From positions 741,051 to 797,607 of the forward strand of contig JH611156.1 in assembly GCA_000252525.1 (NCBI GenBank): a stretch of 56,557 bases of DNA. Direction: 5' to 3'. Under the pieces are notes generated by a model. The model had not been told where the DNA came from and made no database searches. It worked only from the letters and a program-made list of their open reading frames with translations. This document shows positions 1 to 8,373 of this stretch, one piece after another. A program made the position numbers and the translations under genes. Positions within the stretch are counted from its first letter, which is position 1. Each line of letters starts with the position of its first letter. The DNA comes from SAR86 cluster bacterium SAR86A. GTDB lineage: Bacteria; Pseudomonadota; Gammaproteobacteria; Magnimaribacterales; D2472.

Positions 1-8
1 TTAAAAGC

Positions 9-446
9 TTAACACTCATCAAGCATTTTGCGAAGCAAGTCTTTGAATGTTTCATATTTATCTAATAATAAATTAAATTTTTTCAAGTCGTTAGATTGAG
101 TTGAAACAATTAAATTATCATTATCCTTTTGCAAAATATTTGATTTGAAAAGGTTTATTTGATTAATAAATCCATTTTGGCCTATCTCATTTACTATGAT
201 ATTAGATATTGTGCTGATTTCACTTAGCTCTCTCCACTTATAAAAAAAATTTAGTGTATTGAAATCTTTTAAATCATTTTTAAAATACGAAGAAACTTCG
301 TCTGCAAAATAAGTTAGGCTTTTCTCACAACAAGTCAAAAATAAAAGTTGATTTTGATTGTCTTCAACTGATTGGTCAAATTTGAGCTTTTTTAGAATAT
401 CATGAGATAAATCTTGATAAAGATTTGAAAGCTCTTTCTCATTCAC
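9..446 (-). CDS. Small helical protein downstream of topA, possible DUF6586-like
   Basis: Protein of about 145 residues without a signal peptide or clear membrane segment. It looks helical, with a segment reading FLTCCEKSLTYFADEVSSYF. The frame stays open to an ATG at 497 inside topA, but a GTG at 446 begins 2 bp after the topA stop and avoids a 49-bp overlap, so I prefer it; neither start has a clear Shine-Dalgarno. A small protein called DUF6586 sits next to topA in Pseudomonas, and the size, position and central helix fit that family weakly. The family link is inference and I assign no function. Confidence 0.6.
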   Translation of the reverse strand: MNEKELSNLYQDLSHDILKKLKFDQSVEDNQNQLLFLTCCEKSLTYFADEVSSYFKNDLKDFNTLNFFYKWRELSEISTISNIIVNEIGQNGFINQINLFKSNILQKDNDNLIVSTQSNDLKKFNLLLDKYETFKDLLRKMLDEC

Positions 447-448
447 AA

Positions 449-3064
449 CTATTTTTTTGTTTCTAACCACTCGCCATTTGTATATGCAGCGGTCCATTTT
501 GTCTTTTTTCCATCTTTCTCAGATGCAACATAGTGAACGTCTTCATTTCGATTATAGCGAATCACATAAGGGTTGCCATCTGAATCATGCTCAGGTGCTG
601 TGAGAAGATATTCGTGTTTATTTTTATCTGGTAAATATCTACAAGCCTCTCGAATTTCATTAGCTAAGTCTTTTATTTCAGATACTTTAGGTGCGCGTGT
701 TTCCCTATTTTTTGGATACTGACTTGCTGCAAGGAAAAGTCCTTTCATGCTATCTCTCAACAAATAGTGATCTTCACATTTTAAACATTTTAATTCTTGA
801 AGCTCTATTGGCTCCATAGTAATGGGCTTAGGTTCACCATTTCTTTGAAGTGCCCTTGTTGTTCCGCAATTATCATTTTGACATGCAAAGTACTTACCAA
901 ATCTTCCAGTTTTTAGCTGCATTTCAGATCCACATTTATGACATTCAAGAGTGGGACCATCGTAGCCTCTTATTTTGAAATTACCCTCTTCAATCTCATA
1001 ACCGCTGCAATCAGGATTTTTTCCACAAACATGAATTTTTTTATTTTCATCAATAAGGTAGTTATCCATACTTGTTGAACAAATTGGGCATCTTCTTTTT
1101 ATAAGCAGATTTTCTACCTCTTCATTATCATCCACACTAATAGCTTCATCACCAGAAACTAAATTTAAAGTATTTTTACATTTTTGATCGCCTGCATTTG
1201 AGTATCCTGAACAACCCAAAAAAACTCCATTTGATGAGTTTCTAATTACGAGATTATTTGAATTACAATCTGGGCATAGCATATTCGTTAAAGTTGGAGA
1301 ATTTCCACGCATACCATTATGCTCATCCAATGCACTTAATAAATCCTCCTGAAAAGATTTGTAAAAACCATCAAGAACATTTCTCCATTCAGCTTCACCA
1401 TTTGCTACTTTATCTAAATTATTTTCAAGATTAGCTGTGAAGTCATAATCCATAATATCGTTAAAACTTTCTATAAGCCTTTCAGCAACAATGTGCCCAA
1501 TTTTTTTAACAAAGAATCTTTTATTTTGAATTTCTACATATCCTCTATCTTGGATTGTTGAAATTATGTTTGCATAGGTAGACGGTCTTCCAATTCCCTT
1601 TTTTTCAAGTTCTCTTACCAAAGCAGCTTCGGAAAATCTTGCTGGTGGTTTTGTAAATTTTTGCTCTTGATTTATTTTTTCGAGAATTAAAATCTCGCCT
1701 TCATTTAATGTTGGCAACATTTCTTCATCTTTTGTTGATGTTTTTTGTACTTTAGTGAATCCGTCAAAAACCAATTCTCTGCCTCGAGCAACGAATATAT
1801 TTTCATTTACATTTATCTTTGCAGATGTTGATAGATATTCGGCATCTGGCATCTGCGATGCAACAAATCTATCCCAAATTAATTTATATAATTTTACTTC
1901 TTCCTCACTTAGATTTAATAGATCAGAGGATTTCAAAAAAGTATTTGTAGGCCTTACAGCTTCATGAGCTTCTTGAGCATTCTCATTACCTGAATAAATT
2001 CTGGGTGCATTTGTAAGATAATTTTCACCTAATTGCTCTGAAATATAGTTTCTAGCATCATTTATGGAGTCTTTGCTTAAACTTGGAGCATCAGTTCTCA
2101 TATATGTTATGTAACCTGCCTCATAGAGTTTCTGAGCTACTCTCATTGTTCTTTTAACATTAAATCCTAACCTTGTGCTGGCAGACTGTTGAAGTGTTGA
2201 GGTTATAAAAGGTGGTTTTGGTTTTACTTTAACAGGCTTCTTCGAAATTTCATTTATTTTTAATTCATGAGTGTTTAGTTGATTCTTAATAAGTTCTGCA
2301 TCATCTTTTTTTAAAAGAGGATCGCTTTTTTTTCTATTTAGTTCAAATTTAACTTTTTCATTTTCTTTAGATAAAACATCTATATTTACTTCCCAAAACT
2401 CTTCAGGTATAAATTCTTGGATTGACCTTTCTCTTTCATCTAATAACCTAAGCGCAACTGACTGAACTCTTCCTGCTGACAGACCTCTTGCAATTTTTTT
2501 CCATAATAAAGGTGATAGCTCAAATCCAATAACTTTATCAAGGAACCTTCTAGCTCTGTAAGCTTTTACCAAATCTAAATCAATATCTTTAGGTTCAGAA
2601 AAGGATTCAATAATTGCATCTTTTGTTATTTGATTAAATCTGACTCTAGAATAATTATATTTATCTGAACCGAGAGCTTCTTTAAGATGCCAAGCTATTG
2701 CCTCACCCTCTCTGTCAAGGTCGGTGGCTAAATAGATGTGTTCACAGTTTTTTGCAGCCTTTTTAAGAGCTTTTAATACTTTTTCTTTTTCTGGGATGAT
2801 TTGCCAATCAGCCTCCCAACCATTATCAGGATTGATACCCATTCTTCGAATGAGTCTTTTTCTATCATTAATGGCTTTTAATCTTTCCTTTTCTTCAGGA
2901 CTTATGTTTTTTGGAATTGTTGATCGCTTGCCATCTGATATTGCTTTTTTTGGAAGATCTCTTATGTGTCCAACACTTGACTCAACAATATATTCAGAAC
3001 CCAAGTACTTGGATATTGTTTTAGCTTTTGCTGGTGATTCAACAATTACGAGTGATTTTGACAT
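449..3064 (-). CDS. topA: DNA topoisomerase I
   Basis: Type IA topoisomerase that relaxes negative supercoils by passing one strand through a transient nick. The Toprim domain is at the N-terminus (VIVESPAKAKTISKYLG near residue 7, and ATDLDREGEAIAWH near 113). The catalytic tyrosine is Tyr321 in GYITYMRTDAPS, matching Tyr319 of E. coli. The C-terminal third has three four-cysteine zinc modules (CPDC, CPIC and CHKC starts) and a last module, CLKC, that has lost its second cysteine pair. At 871 residues it is full length. It is the promoter-distal large gene of a minus-strand group, and the next gene starts right at its stop. Confidence 0.97.
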   Translation of the reverse strand: MSKSLVIVESPAKAKTISKYLGSEYIVESSVGHIRDLPKKAISDGKRSTIPKNISPEEKERLKAINDRKRLIRRMGINPDNGWEADWQIIPEKEKVLKALKKAAKNCEHIYLATDLDREGEAIAWHLKEALGSDKYNYSRVRFNQITKDAIIESFSEPKDIDLDLVKAYRARRFLDKVIGFELSPLLWKKIARGLSAGRVQSVALRLLDERERSIQEFIPEEFWEVNIDVLSKENEKVKFELNRKKSDPLLKKDDAELIKNQLNTHELKINEISKKPVKVKPKPPFITSTLQQSASTRLGFNVKRTMRVAQKLYEAGYITYMRTDAPSLSKDSINDARNYISEQLGENYLTNAPRIYSGNENAQEAHEAVRPTNTFLKSSDLLNLSEEEVKLYKLIWDRFVASQMPDAEYLSTSAKINVNENIFVARGRELVFDGFTKVQKTSTKDEEMLPTLNEGEILILEKINQEQKFTKPPARFSEAALVRELEKKGIGRPSTYANIISTIQDRGYVEIQNKRFFVKKIGHIVAERLIESFNDIMDYDFTANLENNLDKVANGEAEWRNVLDGFYKSFQEDLLSALDEHNGMRGNSPTLTNMLCPDCNSNNLVIRNSSNGVFLGCSGYSNAGDQKCKNTLNLVSGDEAISVDDNEEVENLLIKRRCPICSTSMDNYLIDENKKIHVCGKNPDCSGYEIEEGNFKIRGYDGPTLECHKCGSEMQLKTGRFGKYFACQNDNCGTTRALQRNGEPKPITMEPIELQELKCLKCEDHYLLRDSMKGLFLAASQYPKNRETRAPKVSEIKDLANEIREACRYLPDKNKHEYLLTAPEHDSDGNPYVIRYNRNEDVHYVASEKDGKKTKWTAAYTNGEWLETKK

Positions 3065-3123
3065 TAAAATATAACTTCCTTTTTTATAAATATCATTAAT
3101 TAACTCTTATTGGCAAGTTAATT

Positions 3124-3561
3124 TTATAAATAATTTATTTTCTTAATGATATTTTCCAGAACACTAATACCCTCCTTTTCTTGCCATAAAAATGTTACAG
3201 AAGAGTTAGTAAAAATAATTTCCATAAGGTTTGGAGAAATATCATTTATAGCATTTATCATAGATTCAAATCCATTTTCATACTTCAATTTGACGGGAGA
3301 ATACAAGATAAATTCATTTTTGTCTCTAATAAAATGACCCTCTTTAATGTTTGAAATATTTTTAATCTGATAACTAACGCTTATTGACTGATCGTTTTTA
3401 AAGGAATTTTTACTATAAAGTGTTGAGGTTATGTTGCAACCAAGTAACTTTGCAGACATTCTAAGTTTTGATATCTCTCTAGATGCTTTTGAAGGCATAG
3501 CAATTGAAATTGAACCAATTAATAATAGAGCAGCAAAGATAAATACTAGTATTTCTGTCAT
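3124..3561 (-). CDS. Unknown protein with N-terminal membrane anchor
   Basis: A 145-residue protein that I do not recognise. Residues 3-21 are strongly hydrophobic (ILVFIFAALLLIGSISIAM) and should form a signal anchor. The rest is soluble, with a lysine-rich stretch (SAKLLGCNITSTLYSKNSFK), and is probably outside the membrane or on the cytoplasmic face. No catalytic motif is visible. Its ATG overlaps by one base the stop of a 40-codon ORF upstream (TAATG), which suggests coupled translation. It lies between pyrD and topA with a 59-bp gap before topA. ZipA was considered because of the anchor, but length and sequence do not fit. Confidence 0.75.
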   Translation of the reverse strand: MTEILVFIFAALLLIGSISIAMPSKASREISKLRMSAKLLGCNITSTLYSKNSFKNDQSISVSYQIKNISNIKEGHFIRDKNEFILYSPVKLKYENGFESMINAINDISPNLMEIIFTNSSVTFLWQEKEGISVLENIIKKINYL

Positions 3562-3683
3562 TACTGCTTAAGTTTAAGAAATGATTTGAATTTTTCACGC
3601 ACCAATGACATAGAAATATTATCAAGAATAATTACATTCATAATTGAGATCTCAATATTTTCTCTTAACAATCTGTGAAGCAT
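3561..3683 (-). CDS. Possible 40-residue ORF coupled to the downstream membrane protein
   Basis: A short frame from ATG at 3683 to TAA at 3561, encoding 40 residues that begin MLHRLLRENIEIS and end FKSFLKLKQ. Its stop overlaps the start of the next gene as TAATG, the usual arrangement for translational coupling, and it fills most of the 140-bp gap between pyrD and that gene. There is no clear ribosome binding site and no family I recognise. It may be a real small protein, a leader peptide or chance. Confidence 0.35.
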   Translation of the reverse strand: MLHRLLRENIEISIMNVIILDNISMSLVREKFKSFLKLKQ

Positions 3684-3703
3684 CTAAAAAATTATACATA
3701 GTG

Positions 3704-4693
3704 TCAATCTGGTAATATTTGACTAACTATATTTGGTCCTTTTAAGACAAAACCTGTATATATTTGAACTAAACCAGCTCCTGAAGTTATTTTTTCAAGA
3801 TAATCTTCCCTATTCATAACTCCTCCAACACCAATTATTGGAATTGTCTTATTTGCCTTTGTATTTATCAGCTCAATCATTTCTGTTGATTTCTTCATTA
3901 AAGGCTCTCCTGATAGGCCGCCTTCAATATTCTTGTATTTAATATTTGATAATGAAGTTTTATCAATTGTTGTATTTGTGGCCACAATTCCAGAAAAAAT
4001 AGAATTTTTTACAATTTCAATGATGTTTTCAATTGTTATATTATTTTCATCAGGTGAAATTTTTAAAAATAATGGAATTTTTATTTGTAATTTATTAACT
4101 AGTTTATCTACTTTAGAAACTAAATTAAGAAGATTTGCATCATTTTGTAAATTTCTTAAATTTGGCGTATTTGGTGAAGAAACGTTAACTGTAATGTAGT
4201 CAGCATATTTGTGGACTTTTTCGATGCAATGCAAATAATCATTTATTCTTTCTTCATCATTTGAATTCTTATTTGCACCAACATTTACACCTACTATTCC
4301 GTCAAATGATCTAGACTTTAAATTCTTAACAAGTCGATCGACCCCCCTATTATTAAAGCCTAATCTATTAATAATAGAATTCTCATCAAAATTTCTAAAT
4401 ACTCTTGGTTTTGGATTGCCATACTGTGGCATAGGTGTAACGGTTCCAACCTCTAAAAAACCGAATCCCAGTGCACCTAGACAGTCAATGTAATCTCCGT
4501 TTTTATCTAAACCTGCTGCCGTTCCAAGCCTATTGCTTAAATCCATTCCAGCAAATGAGCAATTCTCATCATTTGGTTTTCTGAAAATGAAACTCAGAAT
4601 TCCAAACTTATAAGATAAACTTAATAAATCTAAAGCAATCTTATGTGCTATTTCAGGTGGTAAAAGTCTTAAAATTTTTAGAAATAAATTCAA
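3704..4693 (-). CDS. pyrD: Dihydroorotate dehydrogenase (quinone)
   Basis: Class 2 dihydroorotate dehydrogenase, the membrane-associated step of pyrimidine synthesis that passes electrons to quinone. The N-terminus (LPPEIAHKIALDLLSL) is the helical quinone-tunnel domain typical of class 2. The FMN barrel follows, with GLDKNGDYID, the catalytic serine region VNVSSPNTPNLRNLQ and the phosphate-binding IIGVGGVMNREDY. Length (329) is normal. The start is TTG at 4693, which overlaps the galU stop as TTGA, so it is probably translated by coupling from galU. Confidence 0.96.
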   Translation of the reverse strand: MNLFLKILRLLPPEIAHKIALDLLSLSYKFGILSFIFRKPNDENCSFAGMDLSNRLGTAAGLDKNGDYIDCLGALGFGFLEVGTVTPMPQYGNPKPRVFRNFDENSIINRLGFNNRGVDRLVKNLKSRSFDGIVGVNVGANKNSNDEERINDYLHCIEKVHKYADYITVNVSSPNTPNLRNLQNDANLLNLVSKVDKLVNKLQIKIPLFLKISPDENNITIENIIEIVKNSIFSGIVATNTTIDKTSLSNIKYKNIEGGLSGEPLMKKSTEMIELINTKANKTIPIIGVGGVMNREDYLEKITSGAGLVQIYTGFVLKGPNIVSQILPD

Positions 4694-5550
4694 ATTATTT
4701 CCTTAATTATTTTATGTATATCCTGGCTTATTGATTTGTCTCTCAAGGCGAGCGCTATGGTAGCATGGACAAATCCCATTTTACTGCCACAATCAAATTT
4801 TTCTCCATCATAAATTTTTGCATATACTTTTTCTTCACTAAGTAAAGATTTTATAGCATCAGTTAACTGAATCTCACCTGATTTATCTGACTCAATTTTC
4901 TTTAAATGTTCAAAGATAGTAGCAGTAAGAATGTACCTGCCGCATACAGCAATGTCTGAGGGAGCATCTTCAATTGAAGGCTTCTCGATAATATCATCTA
5001 TTAATATTGCCTCATTTTTTTCCTTACCCGGTTTAATAACACCGTACTTATGAATATTTTCCTTATCAATTTTATTGACAGCAATTGTTGATGCATTAGT
5101 ACTCAAAAAGATTGAGCTTAGCTGACTTAAACATGAATTTTTTGAAAAAAATAAGTCATCTGGAAGTAACAAAGCAAATGCGTCTCCGTTTATCAAAGAT
5201 TCTGCTTTAAGAACAGCATCCCCTAAACCATTTTGTTCTTCTTGATTAACATAATGGAATGTTATGCCTTCAAAGATTTTTGGATTTAATTTATCAACAA
5301 AATCTTCCTTATCGTTTTCAACAAGTCTTTGTTCAAGTTTTTCATTCCTCTCAAAGTGTTTTTTTATTGAAAATTTATCATCGCTGGTAATAAAAATGAT
5401 TTCCTCAATACCAATGTCGATTGCCTCTTCAACCGCATACTGCACAAGAGGTTTATCAATTATTGGTAGCATTTCTTTTGGGGTGGCTTTTGATGCTGGA
5501 AGAAATCTTGTTCCAAAACCTGCAACGGGTAAAACAGCTTTCTTGATCAT
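4690..5550 (-). CDS. galU: UTP-glucose-1-phosphate uridylyltransferase
   Basis: Makes UDP-glucose from UTP and glucose 1-phosphate for envelope polysaccharides and sugar interconversion. The nucleotide-binding signature GFGTRFLPASKATPKEM lies at residues 11-27, followed by DKPLVQYAVEEAIDIGIEEI. Further conserved pieces are NGLGDAVL, LLPDD, and GEIQLTDAI with FDCGSKMGF near the C-terminus. At 286 residues it is full length. It starts 1 bp after the rhomboid gene stops, and its own stop overlaps the TTG start of pyrD. Confidence 0.96.
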   Translation of the reverse strand: MIKKAVLPVAGFGTRFLPASKATPKEMLPIIDKPLVQYAVEEAIDIGIEEIIFITSDDKFSIKKHFERNEKLEQRLVENDKEDFVDKLNPKIFEGITFHYVNQEEQNGLGDAVLKAESLINGDAFALLLPDDLFFSKNSCLSQLSSIFLSTNASTIAVNKIDKENIHKYGVIKPGKEKNEAILIDDIIEKPSIEDAPSDIAVCGRYILTATIFEHLKKIESDKSGEIQLTDAIKSLLSEEKVYAKIYDGEKFDCGSKMGFVHATIALALRDKSISQDIHKIIKEII

Positions 5551-5551
5551 T

Positions 5552-6181
5552 TTAGTTACTCCGGTATAAAGGAAAAAACTTATATACTACAGCAAATATT
5601 ATACCGGAGATCAAACCACCCAGATGAGCAAAATTTGCAACTGCGCCAAAACCAAACATTTCTACAATCCCCAAAAAACCAAGCACAAGCCAAATGATCA
5701 TAAATAAATACAAACCAGGAGGAATATCATATCTACCATATGGTGAATCCATTTCATTGACCATGCAAAAACCAATTAGTGCATAAATTACACCAGATAG
5801 ACCACCAAAAAGACTTGTATTGCTCCAAAAAAACTGAAGAGAATTACTAAATATTGCTGAAAATATAACTAAGCAGAAAAAAACAAAGCTACCGTCAAAT
5901 TTTTCAATTTTTTCACCAAGTATATATATCCAAAGACAATTAAAAGCCAAATGTGCAAATGAAAAATGAATAAACATTGGAGTTATCAATCTCCACCACT
6001 GACTATTTTCATAAAATGTTTGTTCAAAAGAAAACATCGATACGTATCCAAGATTTGAAACATTAAAATCTGTATATGTGAGAGGTTTTATGACAAATAT
6101 TAATGAACCAAAATTTGAAATGAGCGCAATGCAAACTGAGATTAATATTATTGGTATATGTAAATTATTAATCTTAATCAA
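5552..6181 (-). CDS. Rhomboid family intramembrane serine protease
   Basis: A 209-residue integral membrane protease of the compact bacterial rhomboid type with about six membrane helices. The catalytic pair is visible: Ser129 in FGGLSGVIYA and His186 in NFAHLGGLISG. The second helix has the family signature H72-x4-H77-x3-N81 (HFSFAHLAFN), and WWRLITPMF comes just before it. Rhomboids cut substrates within or near their transmembrane segments; the substrate here is unknown. It is packed between nadK and galU with 1-bp gaps, so it is likely cotranscribed with them. Confidence 0.92.
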   Translation of the reverse strand: MIKINNLHIPIILISVCIALISNFGSLIFVIKPLTYTDFNVSNLGYVSMFSFEQTFYENSQWWRLITPMFIHFSFAHLAFNCLWIYILGEKIEKFDGSFVFFCLVIFSAIFSNSLQFFWSNTSLFGGLSGVIYALIGFCMVNEMDSPYGRYDIPPGLYLFMIIWLVLGFLGIVEMFGFGAVANFAHLGGLISGIIFAVVYKFFPLYRSN

Positions 6182-6182
6182 T

Positions 6183-7046
6183 TTATTTTTTAGAAATATC
6201 TAGGCTCCATCCAAGTTTTTCTCTGCAAGCTTCAAAAAAATCATTATCTTTTGGATGAACAAGTTTCAGGGTTTTGTTCATCTTTGAAATCACTATTTCA
6301 GTATTAAATGGTAAATCTATATCACTTTGTCCATCCACACATATTTTTGCTTTCTCTTCAGGTCCCTCAAACAGTTTTACTTCAACTTTTTCATCAGACG
6401 AAATAATGAAAGGTCTCGAGGATAAGCTTTGAGGTAACATTGGAAGTATTGTCCACACATCAAGACTTGGATGAATGATTGGACCTCCGGCAGACAAAGC
6501 ATATGCAGTCGAACCTGTTGGAGTAGCGATTATCAATCCATCTGATCTTTGTTCATAAACTATTTTTTCGTTAACAGTTAGACGATATCGCATTAGTTGC
6601 GCATATGACCCAGAATGAATCACTACCTCGTTGAGGCCATATACGTGATTATTATTGAATTCAGCGGAAACAAGGTTTCTTTCTTCAATAACATAATTTC
6701 CGTTCATAATACTGCTTAGTGATTTTTCAAAATTTTCAACTTTAATATCTGTCAAAAAACCAAGGTTTCCCATATTTATACCTAAAATTGGTATTTCAGA
6801 ATCCAAATATTTTCTTGAAGCATTTAGTAAAGTGCCATCACCACCAAACACAATTATTAAATCAACAATTTTGATTAAGTCTTCATGATTGATAGACTCA
6901 ATGAGATCATTTTGGTAGTCAGAGGATTTGTCTGTCTTAAGATTAATATTTTGGTTTGCCAAAAAACTGATCATAGAATCCATAGCGCTTAAATCAACGC
7001 CATGATTAGATTTCTGCCGAACATATATGCCTACATTCTTAAACAT
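6183..7046 (-). CDS. nadK: NAD kinase
   Basis: Phosphorylates NAD to NADP. The glycine-rich catalytic motif FGGDGTLL is at residues 67-74, then NMGNLGFLTD and the C-terminal domain with SDGLIIATPTGSTAYALSAG. Length (287) is normal. It is the first gene of the minus-strand group running down to topA, and shares the 128-bp AT-rich intergenic region 7047-7174 with the divergent dehydrogenase genes. That region holds a TATAAT at 7137-7142, but I find no convincing -35 for it. Confidence 0.97.
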   Translation of the reverse strand: MFKNVGIYVRQKSNHGVDLSAMDSMISFLANQNINLKTDKSSDYQNDLIESINHEDLIKIVDLIIVFGGDGTLLNASRKYLDSEIPILGINMGNLGFLTDIKVENFEKSLSSIMNGNYVIEERNLVSAEFNNNHVYGLNEVVIHSGSYAQLMRYRLTVNEKIVYEQRSDGLIIATPTGSTAYALSAGGPIIHPSLDVWTILPMLPQSLSSRPFIISSDEKVEVKLFEGPEEKAKICVDGQSDIDLPFNTEIVISKMNKTLKLVHPKDNDFFEACREKLGWSLDISKK

Positions 7047-7174
7047 AATGGTGATTATATATCTTGAAAAGGTTTATTTTTTAATTCTATGGTTTTTTTT
7101 CTTCTTTTAAAGACTCGAAAATTTGATATTTGTGAATATAATATTTGAATTATTATTTTTAACTTATAAGAAAT

Positions 7175-8368
7175 ATGACTGATTTAAATAAATTTAGGGA
7201 AGATACAAAAAAATGGTTAGACAAAAATTGTCCACCATCAATGAGAAATGGTGCTGACCCAAAAATACCAGTTGATGAAGTATGGGGTGGAAGAAACGCA
7301 GTTTATAAAAATCCTGAATCAAAAATCTGGTTAGAAAGAATGGGTGAAAAAGGATGGACAATGCCAACTGTTCCAAAAGAATATGGTGGTGGTGGCCTAA
7401 CAAAAGATGAAGTAAAAATTCTTAATGAAGAGATGTTTTTTATTGGGGCTAAACAACCTTTATTGAGCTTTGGCATTTGGATGCTTGCGCCAGTCCTATT
7501 GGAATATGGAACTGAAGAACAAAAAAAGCTTCATATCCCAAAAATAATAAAAGGAGAAATCAGATGGTGTCAGGGCTATTCTGAACCTGGATCAGGCTCA
7601 GACTTAGCAAGCTTATCAACTAAGGCAGAAGATATTGGTGAGAGTTTTCTTGTAAATGGTCAAAAGGTATGGACTTCTTATGCTGATAAGGCTGATTGGA
7701 TTTTTGCTCTTGTAAGAACTGGCCCAAAGGAACCGAAGCATGATGGGATCAGCTTTTTATTAATTGATATGGCTTCTAAAGGTGTTAGCACTAAACCTAT
7801 TACATTAATTTCAGGGAAATCTCCGTTTTGCGAAACATTTTTTGATAACGTTGAGGTTCCAAAAGAAAATCTTATCGGCGAACTCAATGCAGGATGGACC
7901 ATAGCTAAAAAACTACTCCAACATGAAAGAGCATTCATATCTAACTTTGGCTTAGCTGCTGGAATGGGTAGTAAACGAGATGTTGTATCGATTGCAAAAA
8001 AACATCTTGGTGAGGAAGATGGAAAAATTAAAAATACATTCTATAGATCTGAAATTTCCTCACACAAAATTAAAGAGCATGCATTTGGATTAACTTTGAA
8101 AAGAGCTGGTGATGAAGGTGGAAAAGCAAGTGCTACAGCCTCTATGTTCAAACTTTATGGCACTGAGCACAATAAGAAACGTCATGAACTTATGGTTGCT
8201 GCTTCAGGTGTTAATGGAGTTGCGTGGGATGGCGATGAATTCGAAGATAGTGACAAAAACTTAACTAGAGCATGGTTAAGAACCAAGGGTAATTCTATTG
8301 AAGGAGGAACATCTGAAGTTCAATTAAATGTTATCTCAAAGCGAGTTCTTGGATTGCCTAGTCAATAA
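7175..8368 (+). CDS. Acyl-CoA dehydrogenase, Glu-bearing member of first pair
   Basis: FAD enzyme that introduces the alpha-beta double bond into an acyl-CoA thioester. Family motifs include WCQGYSEPGSGSDLASL (residues 131-147), GQKVWTS near 162 and the C-terminal GGTSEVQLNVISKRVLGLP. The position of the MCAD catalytic Glu is Gly here, but the segment KKLLQHERA places a Glu at residue 251, where isovaleryl-CoA and long-chain dehydrogenases carry theirs. The next gene, 5 bp downstream, encodes a second dehydrogenase lacking Glu at both sites. The two probably form one heteromeric enzyme. The substrate is not evident; steroid or branched-chain acids are possible from family precedent. Confidence 0.93.
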   Translation: MTDLNKFREDTKKWLDKNCPPSMRNGADPKIPVDEVWGGRNAVYKNPESKIWLERMGEKGWTMPTVPKEYGGGGLTKDEVKILNEEMFFIGAKQPLLSFGIWMLAPVLLEYGTEEQKKLHIPKIIKGEIRWCQGYSEPGSGSDLASLSTKAEDIGESFLVNGQKVWTSYADKADWIFALVRTGPKEPKHDGISFLLIDMASKGVSTKPITLISGKSPFCETFFDNVEVPKENLIGELNAGWTIAKKLLQHERAFISNFGLAAGMGSKRDVVSIAKKHLGEEDGKIKNTFYRSEISSHKIKEHAFGLTLKRAGDEGGKASATASMFKLYGTEHNKKRHELMVAASGVNGVAWDGDEFEDSDKNLTRAWLRTKGNSIEGGTSEVQLNVISKRVLGLPSQ

Positions 8369-8373
8369 ATTTT

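Noticed and set aside
7123-7142. Sigma-70 promoter TTGATA/TATAAT before the dehydrogenase pair
   Set aside because: The two hexamers are only 8 bp apart; the -10-like TATAAT has no -35 at 16-18 bp.
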